Notes: generated from the letters alone by a model not told the origin. Shown: positions 34,798 to 44,266, counted from the first letter of the stretch. The stretch: DNA of 64,000 nucleotides from an uncultured Clostridium sp. (GCA_934755305.1 CAKVLD010000008.1:1-64000); one strand, 5' to 3'. A program made the numbers and translations.

Positions 34798-36999
34798 ATG
34801 GATCAAGCAGTATTAAAAACACAAAAATGGCTAAATACTACTTACAAAAACAATTCACATTATTCAAAAATAGCAGAAGATGGAGTTACTGGATGGGGTA
34901 CCATGAAAGCTTTAGTAACAGCTCTTCAAATTGAAATAGGTGTATCTTCTCCAGATGGAAGTTTCGGTCCAGCAACTGCCGAAGCTTTTAATAACATGTC
35001 TAAAGGTTGCACTAATAAAAATTTAGTATATATCTTACAAGGAGGTTTATATTGTAAGGGATATAACCCTGGAGGATTTACAGGAACTTTTGGAGATAAT
35101 ACCACAACTGCTGTAAAAAAACTTCAAACAGATGCAGGTTTATCTAACAATGATGGCGTTGTTACTGCTCTATTAATGAAAGCTATATTATCTATGGATG
35201 CTTTCACTTTATTAACTTATGGTTCTTATAACGGAGACTCAAAAATCAGAACAATTCAACAAAATTTAAATAGAGATTATTCTTCAAATAAATACTTTGC
35301 TGCAGATATAGGACTAGTTCCTTGTGATGGTATCTACGGAAAATCTACTAATAAAGCTTTACTATATGCTTTACAAATAGAAGAAGGAATTGCAGAGCCA
35401 AATGGAGTTTTTGGACCTTCTACAAAAAAACTTTGTCCAGTTCTATCTCAAGGAAGTACTAAGAAAAAATTTGTTTATTTATTACAATATGCTTTATACT
35501 GTAACGGATATGATCCTAATGGATTTGACGGTGGATTTGGAGCTGGTGTGAAAAAAGCAGTATCTGATTTCCAAAGCTTCTGTAAATTAGATGCTGATGG
35601 TGTAGCAGGATTAAAAACATGGGCGTCATTACTAGTAAGTACTGGTGATTCTTCTAGAGCCGGAACAGCTTGTGACTGTGCAACAACATTAACAGCTTCT
35701 AAAGCTAGTATTCTAGTACAACGTGGTTATAAATATGTTGGTAGATACTTAACTGGTAAATTCGCTATGAAACCATCCGAATTAGAAATTATTTACAACT
35801 CAGGATTGAAGGTATTCCCTATATTTGAAGTTGGAGGATATAAGTTATCATACTTTAATAATGCTCAAGGTATTCAAGATGCTAATGATGCTGCATTGGC
35901 TGCTGAACTTTTAGGCTTTAAACATGGTACAATAATATACTATACTGTAGATTTTGATGCTGTTGATGATAATGTAACTAATGCAATAATTCCTTACTTT
36001 GAAGGTGTTAATCAAAGGCTTGCATCACTTGGTAACCCATATAAAGTTGGTATATATGCTCCTAGAAATGTATGTTCAAGAGTAGCTGGAAAAGGTCTTT
36101 CTTGTAGTAGCTTTGTTTGTGATATGTCTACTGGCTTCAGTGGAAATCTTGGATATCCTTTACCTAAGGACTGGACTTTTGATCAAATTTCAACTATTAC
36201 TGTTGGTGATGGAGATTCTGCAATACAAATAGATAATAATATTTATTCTGATAGAAACTATTCTTTACCTATTAATTCATATGATTGGAAACAAGATGCT
36301 CTAAACCGTGGATGGGGTCCAATCTCTGAACCTGAATACTATAACAAAATATTAAGCGTTACTTCTTCAAGTATTAGCGACTCAATTACAACTTACTTAA
36401 AGAGTAATCCACTAAAAGATTTCTACGGAATTCCAGGAACAGACTTTGTAGCATTTTCTAATGCAATAGTTAATAATGAAGTTTATTCAGTAACTTTTGG
36501 TAATGTAAAATACGATACTACTAAACCAGGATTTTTAAGAAAGTACAACTATGATAGTAAAGGAACTATTCATCTAGAAAACGAATTAAAACTTAAATCT
36601 ATAGATACTATTGGTAACAGATTTACTAAGGGCTTAAAACCTAGCCTTAAAGTTAAACTTTTAGCTGATATTGATTCTGCTTTCATGGCATTAGGATTTA
36701 CTTTAGGCACATACTCAGATATGGTTGCTCTTGCAGAAAAAGGTGAAATCAAGTCAAACTCAGAATTTGCAGCAGCACTAGCTGCTGCTGTAGTACAAAA
36801 TGGTCTATTTACTTATTTTAGTGCTGTTGTATGTGGAGTAATAACTCAAACAATCGGCCCAGAATTCCCAATTTTAGGAGCTATAGTAGGTGCAGCCTTT
36901 GGAGCAACTGCCGGACACATCTTATCTGCTTTTGCTGGTAATGACTTAGAAATACAACTTAAAAATGTACTTGAATGGTTATTTGATGAACTATTCTAA
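34798..36999 (+). CDS. Peptidoglycan-binding / DUF1906 (Rv2525c-like glycoside-hydrolase fold) protein with hydrophobic C-terminus
   Basis: 733 aa. Residues 1-285 contain four peptidoglycan-binding-like repeats, each ending in a DGxFGPxT or DGxxGxxT motif. Residues about 288-500 match the DUF1906 domain (CDCATTLTASKASILVQRGY, then VGRYLTG and IYYTVDFD), a TIM-barrel related to glycoside hydrolases. The last 120 residues hold a Gly/Ala-rich hydrophobic segment (ILGAIVGAAFGATAG). There is no signal peptide, as in phage endolysins and spore or autolysis enzymes. I start at the ATG at 34798, six bases after GGGGTG. The single-gene transcript ends at a strong terminator. Confidence 0.85.
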   Translation: MDQAVLKTQKWLNTTYKNNSHYSKIAEDGVTGWGTMKALVTALQIEIGVSSPDGSFGPATAEAFNNMSKGCTNKNLVYILQGGLYCKGYNPGGFTGTFGDNTTTAVKKLQTDAGLSNNDGVVTALLMKAILSMDAFTLLTYGSYNGDSKIRTIQQNLNRDYSSNKYFAADIGLVPCDGIYGKSTNKALLYALQIEEGIAEPNGVFGPSTKKLCPVLSQGSTKKKFVYLLQYALYCNGYDPNGFDGGFGAGVKKAVSDFQSFCKLDADGVAGLKTWASLLVSTGDSSRAGTACDCATTLTASKASILVQRGYKYVGRYLTGKFAMKPSELEIIYNSGLKVFPIFEVGGYKLSYFNNAQGIQDANDAALAAELLGFKHGTIIYYTVDFDAVDDNVTNAIIPYFEGVNQRLASLGNPYKVGIYAPRNVCSRVAGKGLSCSSFVCDMSTGFSGNLGYPLPKDWTFDQISTITVGDGDSAIQIDNNIYSDRNYSLPINSYDWKQDALNRGWGPISEPEYYNKILSVTSSSISDSITTYLKSNPLKDFYGIPGTDFVAFSNAIVNNEVYSVTFGNVKYDTTKPGFLRKYNYDSKGTIHLENELKLKSIDTIGNRFTKGLKPSLKVKLLADIDSAFMALGFTLGTYSDMVALAEKGEIKSNSEFAAALAAAVVQNGLFTYFSAVVCGVITQTIGPEFPILGAIVGAAFGATAGHILSAFAGNDLEIQLKNVLEWLFDELF

Positions 37000-37062
37000 A
37001 TAATAAAAAATAAAATGATACCTATATCAAAGACACAATAAAAAAGGGACTATAAATTTGAT

Positions 37063-37102
37063 AAAAGATGATTTCTAAATTTTTTAGAAGTCATCTTTTT
37101 TA
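37063..37102. terminator. Bidirectional terminator after the DUF1906 gene
   Basis: Arms AAAAGATGA (37063-37071) and TCATCTTTT (37091-37099), with an inner TTCTAAA/TTTAGAA extension, then T-rich sequence. It lies between converging genes and can serve both. Confidence 0.85.
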
Positions 37103-37137
37103 TTGTCCTATCTATAGGTATAATTTTAAAACTTCTC

Positions 37138-37797
37138 TTATTTTTTTATATTTTTTCTATCCTTTATTTTTAAATAAAAAACATGAATTCCAGTTATACC
37201 AAAAAGGAATATCAAAGAAGCTAGAAACATACATAAACCATCAAATACTTCATTTTCTTGTATTTTTTTAGAAATTATAATTCCAAAAGCTACTCCTGCT
37301 GAGCCCATACAACTTATTACCTTTTTATCTAACTTTAACTTTCTAAACCCTCTTAGCATCTTATGTCTTATATTTAATATAATTCCTACTACAACCCCTA
37401 AATATATTATTATGCTTAACACTACTATTAAATATCCACTGGTCTCATCCAACTTATCTAAAAATATATTTATTGATAGTATAAAATTTAAAATCGAACT
37501 AACAAAGAAGCTAATACCTTTATATAAGTCGAATAAAAACTCCAACTTCTCCGGAAATATACATATTATTAGAGCCCAAATATTATAGACAGCTACTATA
37601 ATTAAATACTTACTAAAACTATAATTAATAGTAATCTCATCATACATATATCTTTTATATAAAATTAATACACAATAATTAAAGATTGCAAAAATAAACA
37701 TTAATGCAATTGTAACTTTTCTTACCTCTTCTTTATCTTTTTTTCTTAAATAAACTTTCATAAATTGTTTATTTAAATAACGTTTCTTTTTTTCCAC
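37138..37797 (-). CDS. Six-helix membrane protein of unknown function
   Basis: 219 aa with a basic N-terminus and about six hydrophobic segments (for instance VTIALMFIFAIFNYCVLIL and GYLIVVLSIIIYLGVVVGII). No motif is recognised. It reads toward the DUF1906 gene and shares its terminator. Because it lies next to transposon debris, it may be a recent or dispensable gene. Confidence 0.65.
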   Translation of the reverse strand: MEKKKRYLNKQFMKVYLRKKDKEEVRKVTIALMFIFAIFNYCVLILYKRYMYDEITINYSFSKYLIIVAVYNIWALIICIFPEKLEFLFDLYKGISFFVSSILNFILSINIFLDKLDETSGYLIVVLSIIIYLGVVVGIILNIRHKMLRGFRKLKLDKKVISCMGSAGVAFGIIISKKIQENEVFDGLCMFLASLIFLFGITGIHVFYLKIKDRKNIKK

Positions 37798-37867
37798 TTT
37801 TCTCCCCCCTTATTCATTTAAATATTGTAAACTTTGCATAACATAGTATAACCAATCAATAGATAAA

Positions 37868-38230
37868 TTGCAATTTAATGTATATAAGAGAGACAAACGA
37901 GGATATATTTTATTGAAAAATATAAGTACCTTAAAAGATATTGAAAAACAATTTTCAAAAAGAGCTGAAATATTTATGGAATCTACTGGACTATATCATA
38001 TTCCACTTTATAATTACTTCAGTAAAAACAACTATAATTGTTATATTATTAATCCAATACATACTAAGAACTTTGCTAAGCAAAGTATTAGAAAAGTTAA
38101 GAATGATAAAGTTGATTCATTGAGAATTGCACAATTAGCACAATCTCCAATGTTTTCAACTAATTCAATTTTTGATGAGCAGACTTTCTTATTAAAGAAA
38201 CTTTGTAGAGAATATGATTCTCTAGTTATT
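37868..38230 (+). pseudogene. IS110-family transposase fragment
   Basis: The frame from TTG 37868 contains MESTGLYHIPLYNYF, then INPIHTKNFAKQSIRKVKND and KVDSLRIAQLA, the E, D, D part of the DEDD catalytic domain of IS110 transposases. The first catalytic Asp and the whole C-terminal half are missing. Homology stops near 38226 after LCREYDSL; beyond that the frame is the antisense of a peptidoglycan-binding domain. It is therefore a remnant joined to unrelated DNA. Confidence 0.8.
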
Positions 38231-38562
38231 AATGCTGCCCAAGTTTTTGGTCCCACTATACCATCAACTTCCAGGTTCTTACATGCGCTTTGATAATTCA
38301 TAATAGCTTGTTTAGTCTTACTACCAAATATTCCATCTACCTCTCCACAGTTCCAATTACCCCCATATGTATTGACCGCTATAAAATTCAAAGCTCTTTG
38401 TAAAAGAGTAACATACTCGCCACGTGAACCATATTGTAATACGGGAAACGTCTTCCAATCTTCTCCTAAAGCAATCGTACCTCTCATCGAAGTTTCTACA
38501 GCATTAGCCTTTTCTACTATAGAAACATGTCCTTTCTTTCGTGAGGTTCTATACAGTATCAT
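38225..38562 (-). pseudogene. Fragment of a lysin or amidase: peptidoglycan-binding domain
   Basis: The minus-strand frame contains a full peptidoglycan-binding domain: VLQYGSRGEYVTLLQRAL, then EVDGIFGSKTKQAIMNYQ and VDGIVGPKTWAALI. Before it, GHVSIVEKANA looks like the tail of a lost catalytic (CHAP/NlpC-like) domain. Upstream an in-frame TAA immediately precedes the first ATG. Downstream the frame runs into the IS110 fragment. A broken gene of which only the wall-binding end survives. Confidence 0.75.
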
Positions 38563-38699
38563 TTATCAGAAAAATATGCACATTCTCCTGTAGGTTTGTT
38601 TTTATAATGAGTTCTATTATATATTACTACTATCTCTCCAAATATAGTTGATAAAATCTTAGTTTCATTTTTTCAATTACTTGTTATATAATGTTCATT

Positions 38700-38763
38700 A
38701 GATTAGCTCCTTTCGTATGTTTATTTTGGTAGTTAATTTAATAATAAAATATGGAGCTAATCT
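38700..38763 (-). other. Hairpin hiding a ribosome site; likely 5' end of a decayed mobile element
   Basis: Inverted arms of 11 bp (38700-38710 and 38753-38763). On the minus strand the second arm includes AAAGGAG, eight bases before an ATG that opens only a 4-codon frame followed by further broken frames. Stem-loops that mask the transposase ribosome site are typical of insertion sequences. The rest of 38563-38843 holds nothing else I can identify. Confidence 0.45.
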
Positions 38764-38843
38764 CTTTTATTTTTTACAGTAATTTTACACTAAGGTACTT
38801 TTCGTTTTCCTTATTTCAGAAATAAGATAAATTCAAGACCAAC

Positions 38844-39707
38844 CTATCTCATATCCTTATTTGCACTAATCTTAACAACTTCTTCTAACGTTATATTGCC
38901 ATATTCCCCAAGAGCTTCTAAAAGCTCATCTTCATTTAATATTTTTAATACCTTTAATTCATCATCTAAAATATAAAAAGAATTAAACTTATTTTTATCT
39001 ATTAAATTTAAAACTCTAACTAAATTCAATTTATAATAAACAGATACTGTTTTATTTTCTAAATAACTATATTTAACTAGTTTTCTTCGTTTTCTAAATA
39101 TGTTTCCCATTAACAAATACACTGTTCTATCCCTTTCTAGGAATGTTGTATATGTTAATAACAAGGCTGCTAGCAATAAGCTAAAATTAACTCTATGTAT
39201 ATAAATTGTTAAATAAAATAAAATAAGCATTGTTATTGATACTCCAAAACTTATGCTTATTAATATATTCTTCGCCTTTTTATACAATAATCTTTTACCT
39301 AAAATAACTTCATACAGCCTTATCCCATCTAAAGGATAAGCCGGTAACATATTAAAGAAAACTAGCCCTATATTTATACTAATACTACTATCTAAATAAG
39401 AAACATTAAATTTTTCTCTAATTAACCACAGTATTATAAAAGCTACTAAATTAAACAAAGGACCAGATGAAAATATCATCAAAGTTTCTCTATCATTAAT
39501 GTCATCTAAATCTTTTAATTCCGCCTTAACTCCAGTAACATTTATACTCATGTTATATAAATCCACATTGTACTTTTTAGCAACTATAATATGAACTAAT
39601 TCATGCAATATGGCCCAGGTAAAACCTAAAAGTATCTTTTTATAAATACACCCTATAACTATCAAAATAACAAACTCTAATAGAAATATCTTTTTGTTTT
39701 TTTTCAT
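38844..39707 (-). CDS. spoIVFB: SpoIVFB-like intramembrane metalloprotease (M50)
   Basis: 287 aa with a membrane-embedded zinc site HELVH near residue 36 and the second motif NMLPAYPLDG near 118, both hallmarks of site-2 proteases. The C-terminal 80 residues resemble a CBS-type domain, as in Bacillus SpoIVFB, which cleaves pro-sigma-K in the mother cell during sporulation. It follows an M23/LytM-like gene by 35 bp, the SpoIVFA-SpoIVFB order. Not every Clostridium uses sigma-K processing in the same way, so the substrate is an inference. Confidence 0.85.
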   Translation of the reverse strand: MKKNKKIFLLEFVILIVIGCIYKKILLGFTWAILHELVHIIVAKKYNVDLYNMSINVTGVKAELKDLDDINDRETLMIFSSGPLFNLVAFIILWLIREKFNVSYLDSSISINIGLVFFNMLPAYPLDGIRLYEVILGKRLLYKKAKNILISISFGVSITMLILFYLTIYIHRVNFSLLLAALLLTYTTFLERDRTVYLLMGNIFRKRRKLVKYSYLENKTVSVYYKLNLVRVLNLIDKNKFNSFYILDDELKVLKILNEDELLEALGEYGNITLEEVVKISANKDMR

Positions 39708-39742
39708 ACAATACTCCTATTATATTGATTTATTTAAACCTT

Positions 39743-40519
39743 TTATAAACTTGATAAATCAAGCATATCCTTTGGATTCTTTTCACTTCCCATATAAATT
39801 ATTTTATAAATAACTCCTTTTGATTTTAAGGATTCAATTCTTCCTGTTTTACCTATGGTATCTCCTCTTTTTACTTTATCTCCTTCTTCTACATTAATCT
39901 CTGAAATTAAACCATAATATGTTTCTACACCATTTCCATGATCTATAAGTATATATTTATCATCATCTTTAGATAACTCTTTTACAGTTCCATCATAACT
40001 TGCAACAACGTCTAAAGCTTCATCTGATACTATAGCTATAGTATTTTCCTTTAGTTTATAATCTTCTACTTTTCCATTAATAGGTGTTATATATTCTGAC
40101 TTTATTGCATCCTTTAAACTTTGCCCCCCTGTTACATAACACTTAGCTTCATCAACATAATCCAAAATCATCTCTTTATAATTTCCATTCTCAGGTAAAT
40201 TTATAGATTTTACTGCATCTATCAATTCATAATTATCATTAACCTTTTCTTTAGCTAAATTATAAATATCGTTAGCTTCCTTTACTGGGACAAATTTAAC
40301 TATAGCTATTAACATCAATAATATACAAGAACCTGATAATTGCCAAATAAATTGTTTTATTAACTTTTGAGGAAAATTATTTTTTAAATTGCTATTTGTA
40401 GCTCTTTTAGGTTCATTATATCCACTATCTATTGAACCAATTCTTGTATATCTAGCTCTTGATACACCATTTTTTGCATTGTTGTAGTATCTCTCATATT
40501 GTGCTCTATAATCTCCCAT
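39743..40519 (-). CDS. M23/LytM-like membrane protein, probable SpoIVFA equivalent
   Basis: 258 aa: a cytoplasmic N-terminus, one transmembrane helix (LSGSCILLMLIAIVKFV, about residues 75-95), then an outer LytM/M23 fold with DHGNGVETYYGLI and a KRGDTIGKTG lipoyl-like turn. The final HxH zinc motif of active M23 peptidases is missing (IYKIIYMG), so it is likely non-catalytic, as in SpoIVFA, which anchors and restrains SpoIVFB. I start at the ATG at 40519, seven bases after AGGAGG. The gene is directly upstream of the SpoIVFB-like gene. Confidence 0.8.
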   Translation of the reverse strand: MGDYRAQYERYYNNAKNGVSRARYTRIGSIDSGYNEPKRATNSNLKNNFPQKLIKQFIWQLSGSCILLMLIAIVKFVPVKEANDIYNLAKEKVNDNYELIDAVKSINLPENGNYKEMILDYVDEAKCYVTGGQSLKDAIKSEYITPINGKVEDYKLKENTIAIVSDEALDVVASYDGTVKELSKDDDKYILIDHGNGVETYYGLISEINVEEGDKVKRGDTIGKTGRIESLKSKGVIYKIIYMGSEKNPKDMLDLSSL

Positions 40520-40594
40520 CTCTATCCTCCTATAAGTTCTATAGTAAATTATATTTTTAAACACAATAATTTATGAATTCTTTAACAAATATAA

Positions 40595-40640
40595 AAAAAG
40601 AAACTATATAAAGACTTAATCTTAAACATAGTTTCTTTTT
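40595..40640 (-). terminator. Intrinsic terminator after mgsA
   Basis: Arms of 13 bp (40595-40607 and 40628-40640) 14 bp beyond the mgsA stop, ending on the minus strand in a T7 run. Confidence 0.85.
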
Positions 40641-40653
40641 ACAAATTATATAA

Positions 40654-41016
40654 CTATCTTACTGTTTGTATTAATAACTTAGCTGTACCTATATTAGTTG
40701 CTATTGGTACACAATGTACATCACATACTCTAATAAGAGCTGATACATCAGGTTCATGTGGTTGTGCAGTTAATGGATCTCTTAAAAAGATTACAAAGTC
40801 AACTTTTCCTTCTGCTATTTTTCCACCTATTTCTTGATCTCCACCATATGGCCCTGATAAATATCGTTTTACATCTAAGCCTGTTGCTTCATGTATCTTT
40901 AATCCTGTAGTTCCTGTTGCTATAAGCTCATGCTTTGATAATACTTCCTTATTTTCTTCAGCAAATTTAATAATTTCTTCCTTTTTTCCATCATGTGCTA
41001 TTAAAGCTATTTTCAT
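40654..41016 (-). CDS. mgsA: Methylglyoxal synthase
   Basis: 120 aa. Conserved blocks are IALIAHDGKK at the start, ATGTTG (phosphate binding), the SGPYGGDQEIGG loop with the catalytic Asp, and FLRDPLTAQPHEPD. It converts dihydroxyacetone phosphate to methylglyoxal and phosphate, a bypass of lower glycolysis under phosphate limitation. It follows rodA by 12 bp, an arrangement common in clostridia, and is terminated by a strong hairpin, so it ends the min-rodA operon. Confidence 0.95.
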   Translation of the reverse strand: MKIALIAHDGKKEEIIKFAEENKEVLSKHELIATGTTGLKIHEATGLDVKRYLSGPYGGDQEIGGKIAEGKVDFVIFLRDPLTAQPHEPDVSALIRVCDVHCVPIATNIGTAKLLIQTVR

Positions 41017-41028
41017 AAATTCATCCCC

Positions 41029-42192
41029 TTAAAAGTGTATTTTTTTCTTTCTCATGCCAATATTCAGAACTATAGCTACTGCCATAGTTATTGTAAGAAG
41101 AGAACTTCCTCCATAGCTTATTAAAGGTAATGTGATACCTGTAATAGGTAGTAAACCTATATTCATCCCAATATTTTGTGTAATTGCAAATAGAAAATAT
41201 GAAACCATTCCTACGCATATTAATGAAGCAAATCTATCCTTTGCACTTCGTGCTATAGCAATCATTCTACTAATTAGCACTCCATATAAGAATAGTAAAA
41301 ATATTGCCCCTAAAAATCCCCATTGTTCAGCTATAGCTGAAAATATAAAGTCTGTTTGTATTTCTGGAACATGAGTACCAGCATAACCCGGCGCAACATC
41401 TGGATCCATGCTTGGATTTGCTCCTGTAAATCCTCCAGAACCTATCCCTATCAATGCTTGCCCTAACTGATATCCTGTGTCAGACTCATCTGAATCTGTA
41501 CTCATAAACGATATTATTCTTGATTTTTGATGTGGTAATATAAGTCCTGAATTCCATAATATTATCACAGCTAAGAATAAGGCCATAAAACCACCATTTA
41601 TTATTCTTTTATCTAATCCAGCTATAAATAGCATTCCAAGTACTATAAAGAAACATACCATACTCATTCCCATATCTGGCTGGATTACTATTAATCCAAC
41701 TGGAATTAAACAATAAACAGCTATTTTAAATAAATTTTTTATATTATTTATCTCATAATCCATCTCATCTATTATCTTAGATAGCATAAGAATTATAGAG
41801 AATTTAGCAAATTCAGCTGGCTGAAGTTTCATTACCCCTAGATTAATCCAACCACGAGCACCATTTACTTTTATACCTACACCAGGTATCCATACTAGAA
41901 TAAGCAGTAACACTGATCCCCAATATATCAAAGGAATATATCTATATAGAGCTCTGTAATCAATAGCTACTAGAAAGTATAAAGCAACCATTGAAATTCC
42001 AAACCATATAGCCTGTTTTTTGGCAAAATAAAATGGACTGAGACCATTACTTCCACCTTTAGTCGCTAAATATATATTTAATATTCCATATAGAACCAAA
42101 CATATTAAAGAGGCTAATAGAGCTTTATCTATATCTCTTATTAATCTAAAATCTAATTTATATCTACTAAAAAAATTTCTTTCTCTATTCAA
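41029..42192 (-). CDS. rodA: Rod-shape peptidoglycan polymerase, SEDS family
   Basis: 387 aa with about ten transmembrane helices and the SEDS signatures GARGWINLG, LQPAEFAK, the loop DTGYQLGQALIGIGSGG and NIGMNIGLLPITGITLPLISYGGSS (split here by eye) near the C-terminus. RodA is the glycosyltransferase of the elongasome and works with a class B PBP2, two copies of which are encoded nearby. The start is a TTG with GGAGG seven bases upstream; no ATG is close. It follows minE across a hairpin and precedes mgsA. Confidence 0.92.
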   Translation of the reverse strand: MNRERNFFSRYKLDFRLIRDIDKALLASLICLVLYGILNIYLATKGGSNGLSPFYFAKKQAIWFGISMVALYFLVAIDYRALYRYIPLIYWGSVLLLILVWIPGVGIKVNGARGWINLGVMKLQPAEFAKFSIILMLSKIIDEMDYEINNIKNLFKIAVYCLIPVGLIVIQPDMGMSMVCFFIVLGMLFIAGLDKRIINGGFMALFLAVIILWNSGLILPHQKSRIISFMSTDSDESDTGYQLGQALIGIGSGGFTGANPSMDPDVAPGYAGTHVPEIQTDFIFSAIAEQWGFLGAIFLLFLYGVLISRMIAIARSAKDRFASLICVGMVSYFLFAITQNIGMNIGLLPITGITLPLISYGGSSLLTITMAVAIVLNIGMRKKKIHF

Positions 42193-42328
42193 TTGTACAC
42201 CTCCAATTTATACAAATAACATAATAATTATATATTATTATTGTTTTTTTCTCTATATTAAAACGACAATATACCAAAAAATAATATTTTTTTAATATTT
42301 TTTTGTAAGTTGTACTATACGTTAAAGA

Positions 42329-42370
42329 ACACCAAAACATTATGTCAATTAAACCATAATGTTTTGGTGT
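42329..42370 (-). terminator. Hairpin terminator after minE
   Basis: A perfect 16-bp stem (42329-42344 with 42355-42370) 10 bp after the minE stop. The following T-run on the minus strand is short (TTCTTT), so termination may be partial and rodA may be reached by readthrough. Confidence 0.75.
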
Positions 42371-42379
42371 CCTTCTATT

Positions 42380-42649
42380 TTATCTTCCTCTTACTCCTTT
42401 AATAGGAATATTAGCAACTATAGATGAACCTACCTCCCCTGCAACATCATCACTTTTAGTTACTGCTATTTCAACATCATCTGCTTGAATTTCTATATAT
42501 TTAGATAGCACCTCTAATATTTCTTTTCTCATATTTTCTAGAGTTTCTGATGGAATTTCACCTCTATCATGTATTAAGATTAATCTTAATCTATCCTTCG
42601 CTACATCCTTAGGTTTTTGCTTACCGCCTAAACTTCCAAAAATACCCAT
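42380..42649 (-). CDS. minE: Cell division topological specificity factor MinE
   Basis: 89 aa. The N-terminus MGIFGSLGG is a short membrane-targeting segment, followed by the KDRLRLILIHDRGE contact helix that binds MinD and the dimer domain with VEIAVT. MinE stimulates the MinD ATPase and drives pole-to-pole oscillation. Its presence indicates an oscillating Min system instead of the DivIVA type of Bacillus. It follows minD by 14 bp. Confidence 0.95.
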   Translation of the reverse strand: MGIFGSLGGKQKPKDVAKDRLRLILIHDRGEIPSETLENMRKEILEVLSKYIEIQADDVEIAVTKSDDVAGEVGSSIVANIPIKGVRGR

Positions 42650-42663
42650 TGCATCTATACCTC

Positions 42664-43464
42664 CTATTTACGCCCAAATAGCTTTTTTAAAGATCCTAAG
42701 AAACCAGTTGATTCAGTTCCTAATTCCATTAGAGGTACATCTTCACCAGTAATTCTTTTTGCTATATTCTTAAAAGCTTGACCTGCTTTAGCGCCATCTT
42801 CTAATACTATTGGTTCTCCTTTATTAGTTGATACAGTTATATTTTTATCATCTGGAACTACACCTAAAAGTTTTACTGATAATGTTTCTATTATATCAGA
42901 TACATCTAACATATCTCCTCTTTTAGCCATATCATAATTTAATCTATTTACAACAACTTGATGATCATCTAAACCTTTAGCATCAAGTTTTCCTATTACT
43001 CTATCAGCATCTCTTACTGATGTTATTTCTGGATTTACTACTACTACTGCTCTATCAGCTCCTACAACAGCATTTTCAAATCCTTGTTCTATTCCTGCTG
43101 GAGAATCTATTAATACATAATCAAATTCTTCTTTTAATTCATTTACTAACTTTAACATTTCTTCAGGACTTATATCATTTTTATCCTTTGTTTGTGCTGT
43201 TGGAAGTAAAAATAAATTATTAGAAAATCTCTTATCCTTTATTAATGCTTGCTTTAACCTACATCTTCCTTCTAATGCGTCTATTAAAGTATATACTATT
43301 CTATTTTCTAATCCCATTAATACGTCTAAGTTTCTTAGACCTGTATCTCCATCTACAACAACTACTCTCTTTCCTAAAGCTGCTAGAGCCGTTCCTATAT
43401 TTGCTGTAGTTGTAGTTTTTCCTACTCCACCTTTACCTGATGTAATTACTACTGATACTCCCAT
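42664..43464 (-). CDS. minD: Septum-site determining ATPase MinD
   Basis: 266 aa. The deviant Walker A motif SGKGGVGKTTT is at residues 9-19, the switch region VLIDSPAGIE near 120, and a C-terminal amphipathic membrane helix FLGSLKKLFGRK closes the chain. MinD recruits MinC to the membrane to block FtsZ ring assembly away from midcell. Middle gene of minCDE. Confidence 0.97.
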   Translation of the reverse strand: MGVSVVITSGKGGVGKTTTTANIGTALAALGKRVVVVDGDTGLRNLDVLMGLENRIVYTLIDALEGRCRLKQALIKDKRFSNNLFLLPTAQTKDKNDISPEEMLKLVNELKEEFDYVLIDSPAGIEQGFENAVVGADRAVVVVNPEITSVRDADRVIGKLDAKGLDDHQVVVNRLNYDMAKRGDMLDVSDIIETLSVKLLGVVPDDKNITVSTNKGEPIVLEDGAKAGQAFKNIAKRITGEDVPLMELGTESTGFLGSLKKLFGRK

Positions 43465-43484
43465 TTTATTCTTCCCTCCATAAA

Positions 43485-44135
43485 TTAATATATATATTTA
43501 TTTGTTAAATAAGGTTCTACAATAATAGCCCCATCTTTCACCTTTGCAACTTCTGGATACTTAGGTTCTTGATAATCATCTGGGGAAATAGTTATTATAT
43601 TTCCTATCTTAAGTATTTCTGGTTTAAGCGAAAATGCTGCTATTATAGCTTTATTATTTCCATTATTACCTGCAAAAACATTACCTCTTATGCTACCTAA
43701 TACTATTATGTTTCCTGTTGCATACACTTCTGCACCACTATTTATATCTCCAATAATAACTATATTACCGTGATATTTTATACATTGGCCTCCTCTTACA
43801 GTTTTTCTTAAAAACTTTGTCTTTCCTTCGTGTATACCACTAAATACCTTTGGGTCCTTTTCTTTTTCATTTTGTGATATATCTTCAATAATTATTTCCT
43901 TAACTCCTATTTTTTCTAAAACTATTTCCTTTAATTTTATCATATCTTTTTCATTTATTGATGATATATCTATAGTTATGTACAATGTTGAATTCTTATA
44001 GAATTTCTTACCTTTGGATAATTTTTCAGTAAGCAAAGCTAACATCTCATCAAACCCACCAAATTTACCAATATCAACTATTGCATTTAAACCATTTTTA
44101 TTGCCTTTTATAATTACTCCACTATTATTCTCCAT
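43485..44135 (-). CDS. minC: Septum-site determining protein MinC
   Basis: 216 aa. The N-terminal FtsZ-interacting domain covers residues 1-100 and the C-terminal beta-helix domain 105-205 shows the repeating RGGQCIKYHGNIVIIGDINS and GNIIVLGSIRGNVFAG pattern that binds MinD and dimerises. MinC is the division inhibitor of the Min system. It starts the minCDE cluster, downstream of a terminator that separates it from the PBP2 gene. Confidence 0.95.
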   Translation of the reverse strand: MENNSGVIIKGNKNGLNAIVDIGKFGGFDEMLALLTEKLSKGKKFYKNSTLYITIDISSINEKDMIKLKEIVLEKIGVKEIIIEDISQNEKEKDPKVFSGIHEGKTKFLRKTVRGGQCIKYHGNIVIIGDINSGAEVYATGNIIVLGSIRGNVFAGNNGNNKAIIAAFSLKPEILKIGNIITISPDDYQEPKYPEVAKVKDGAIIVEPYLTNKYIY

Positions 44136-44235
44136 TGGTTACCCTCCACCAATATTTATGTTTAATGCTATTTTACTTATATCTTTATTATTTTCTAATC
44201 TATGTTTTTCCTTATAATTATAACATTATTGATAT

Positions 44236-44266
44236 AAAAAGAGTATCCCAATTCGATACTCTTTTT
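44236..44266 (-). terminator. Intrinsic terminator of the downstream PBP2 gene
   Basis: Perfect 12-bp arms (44236-44247 and 44255-44266) with a 7-nt loop, ending in T5 on the minus strand. It lies between the PBP2 stop at 44333 and minC. Confidence 0.88.
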
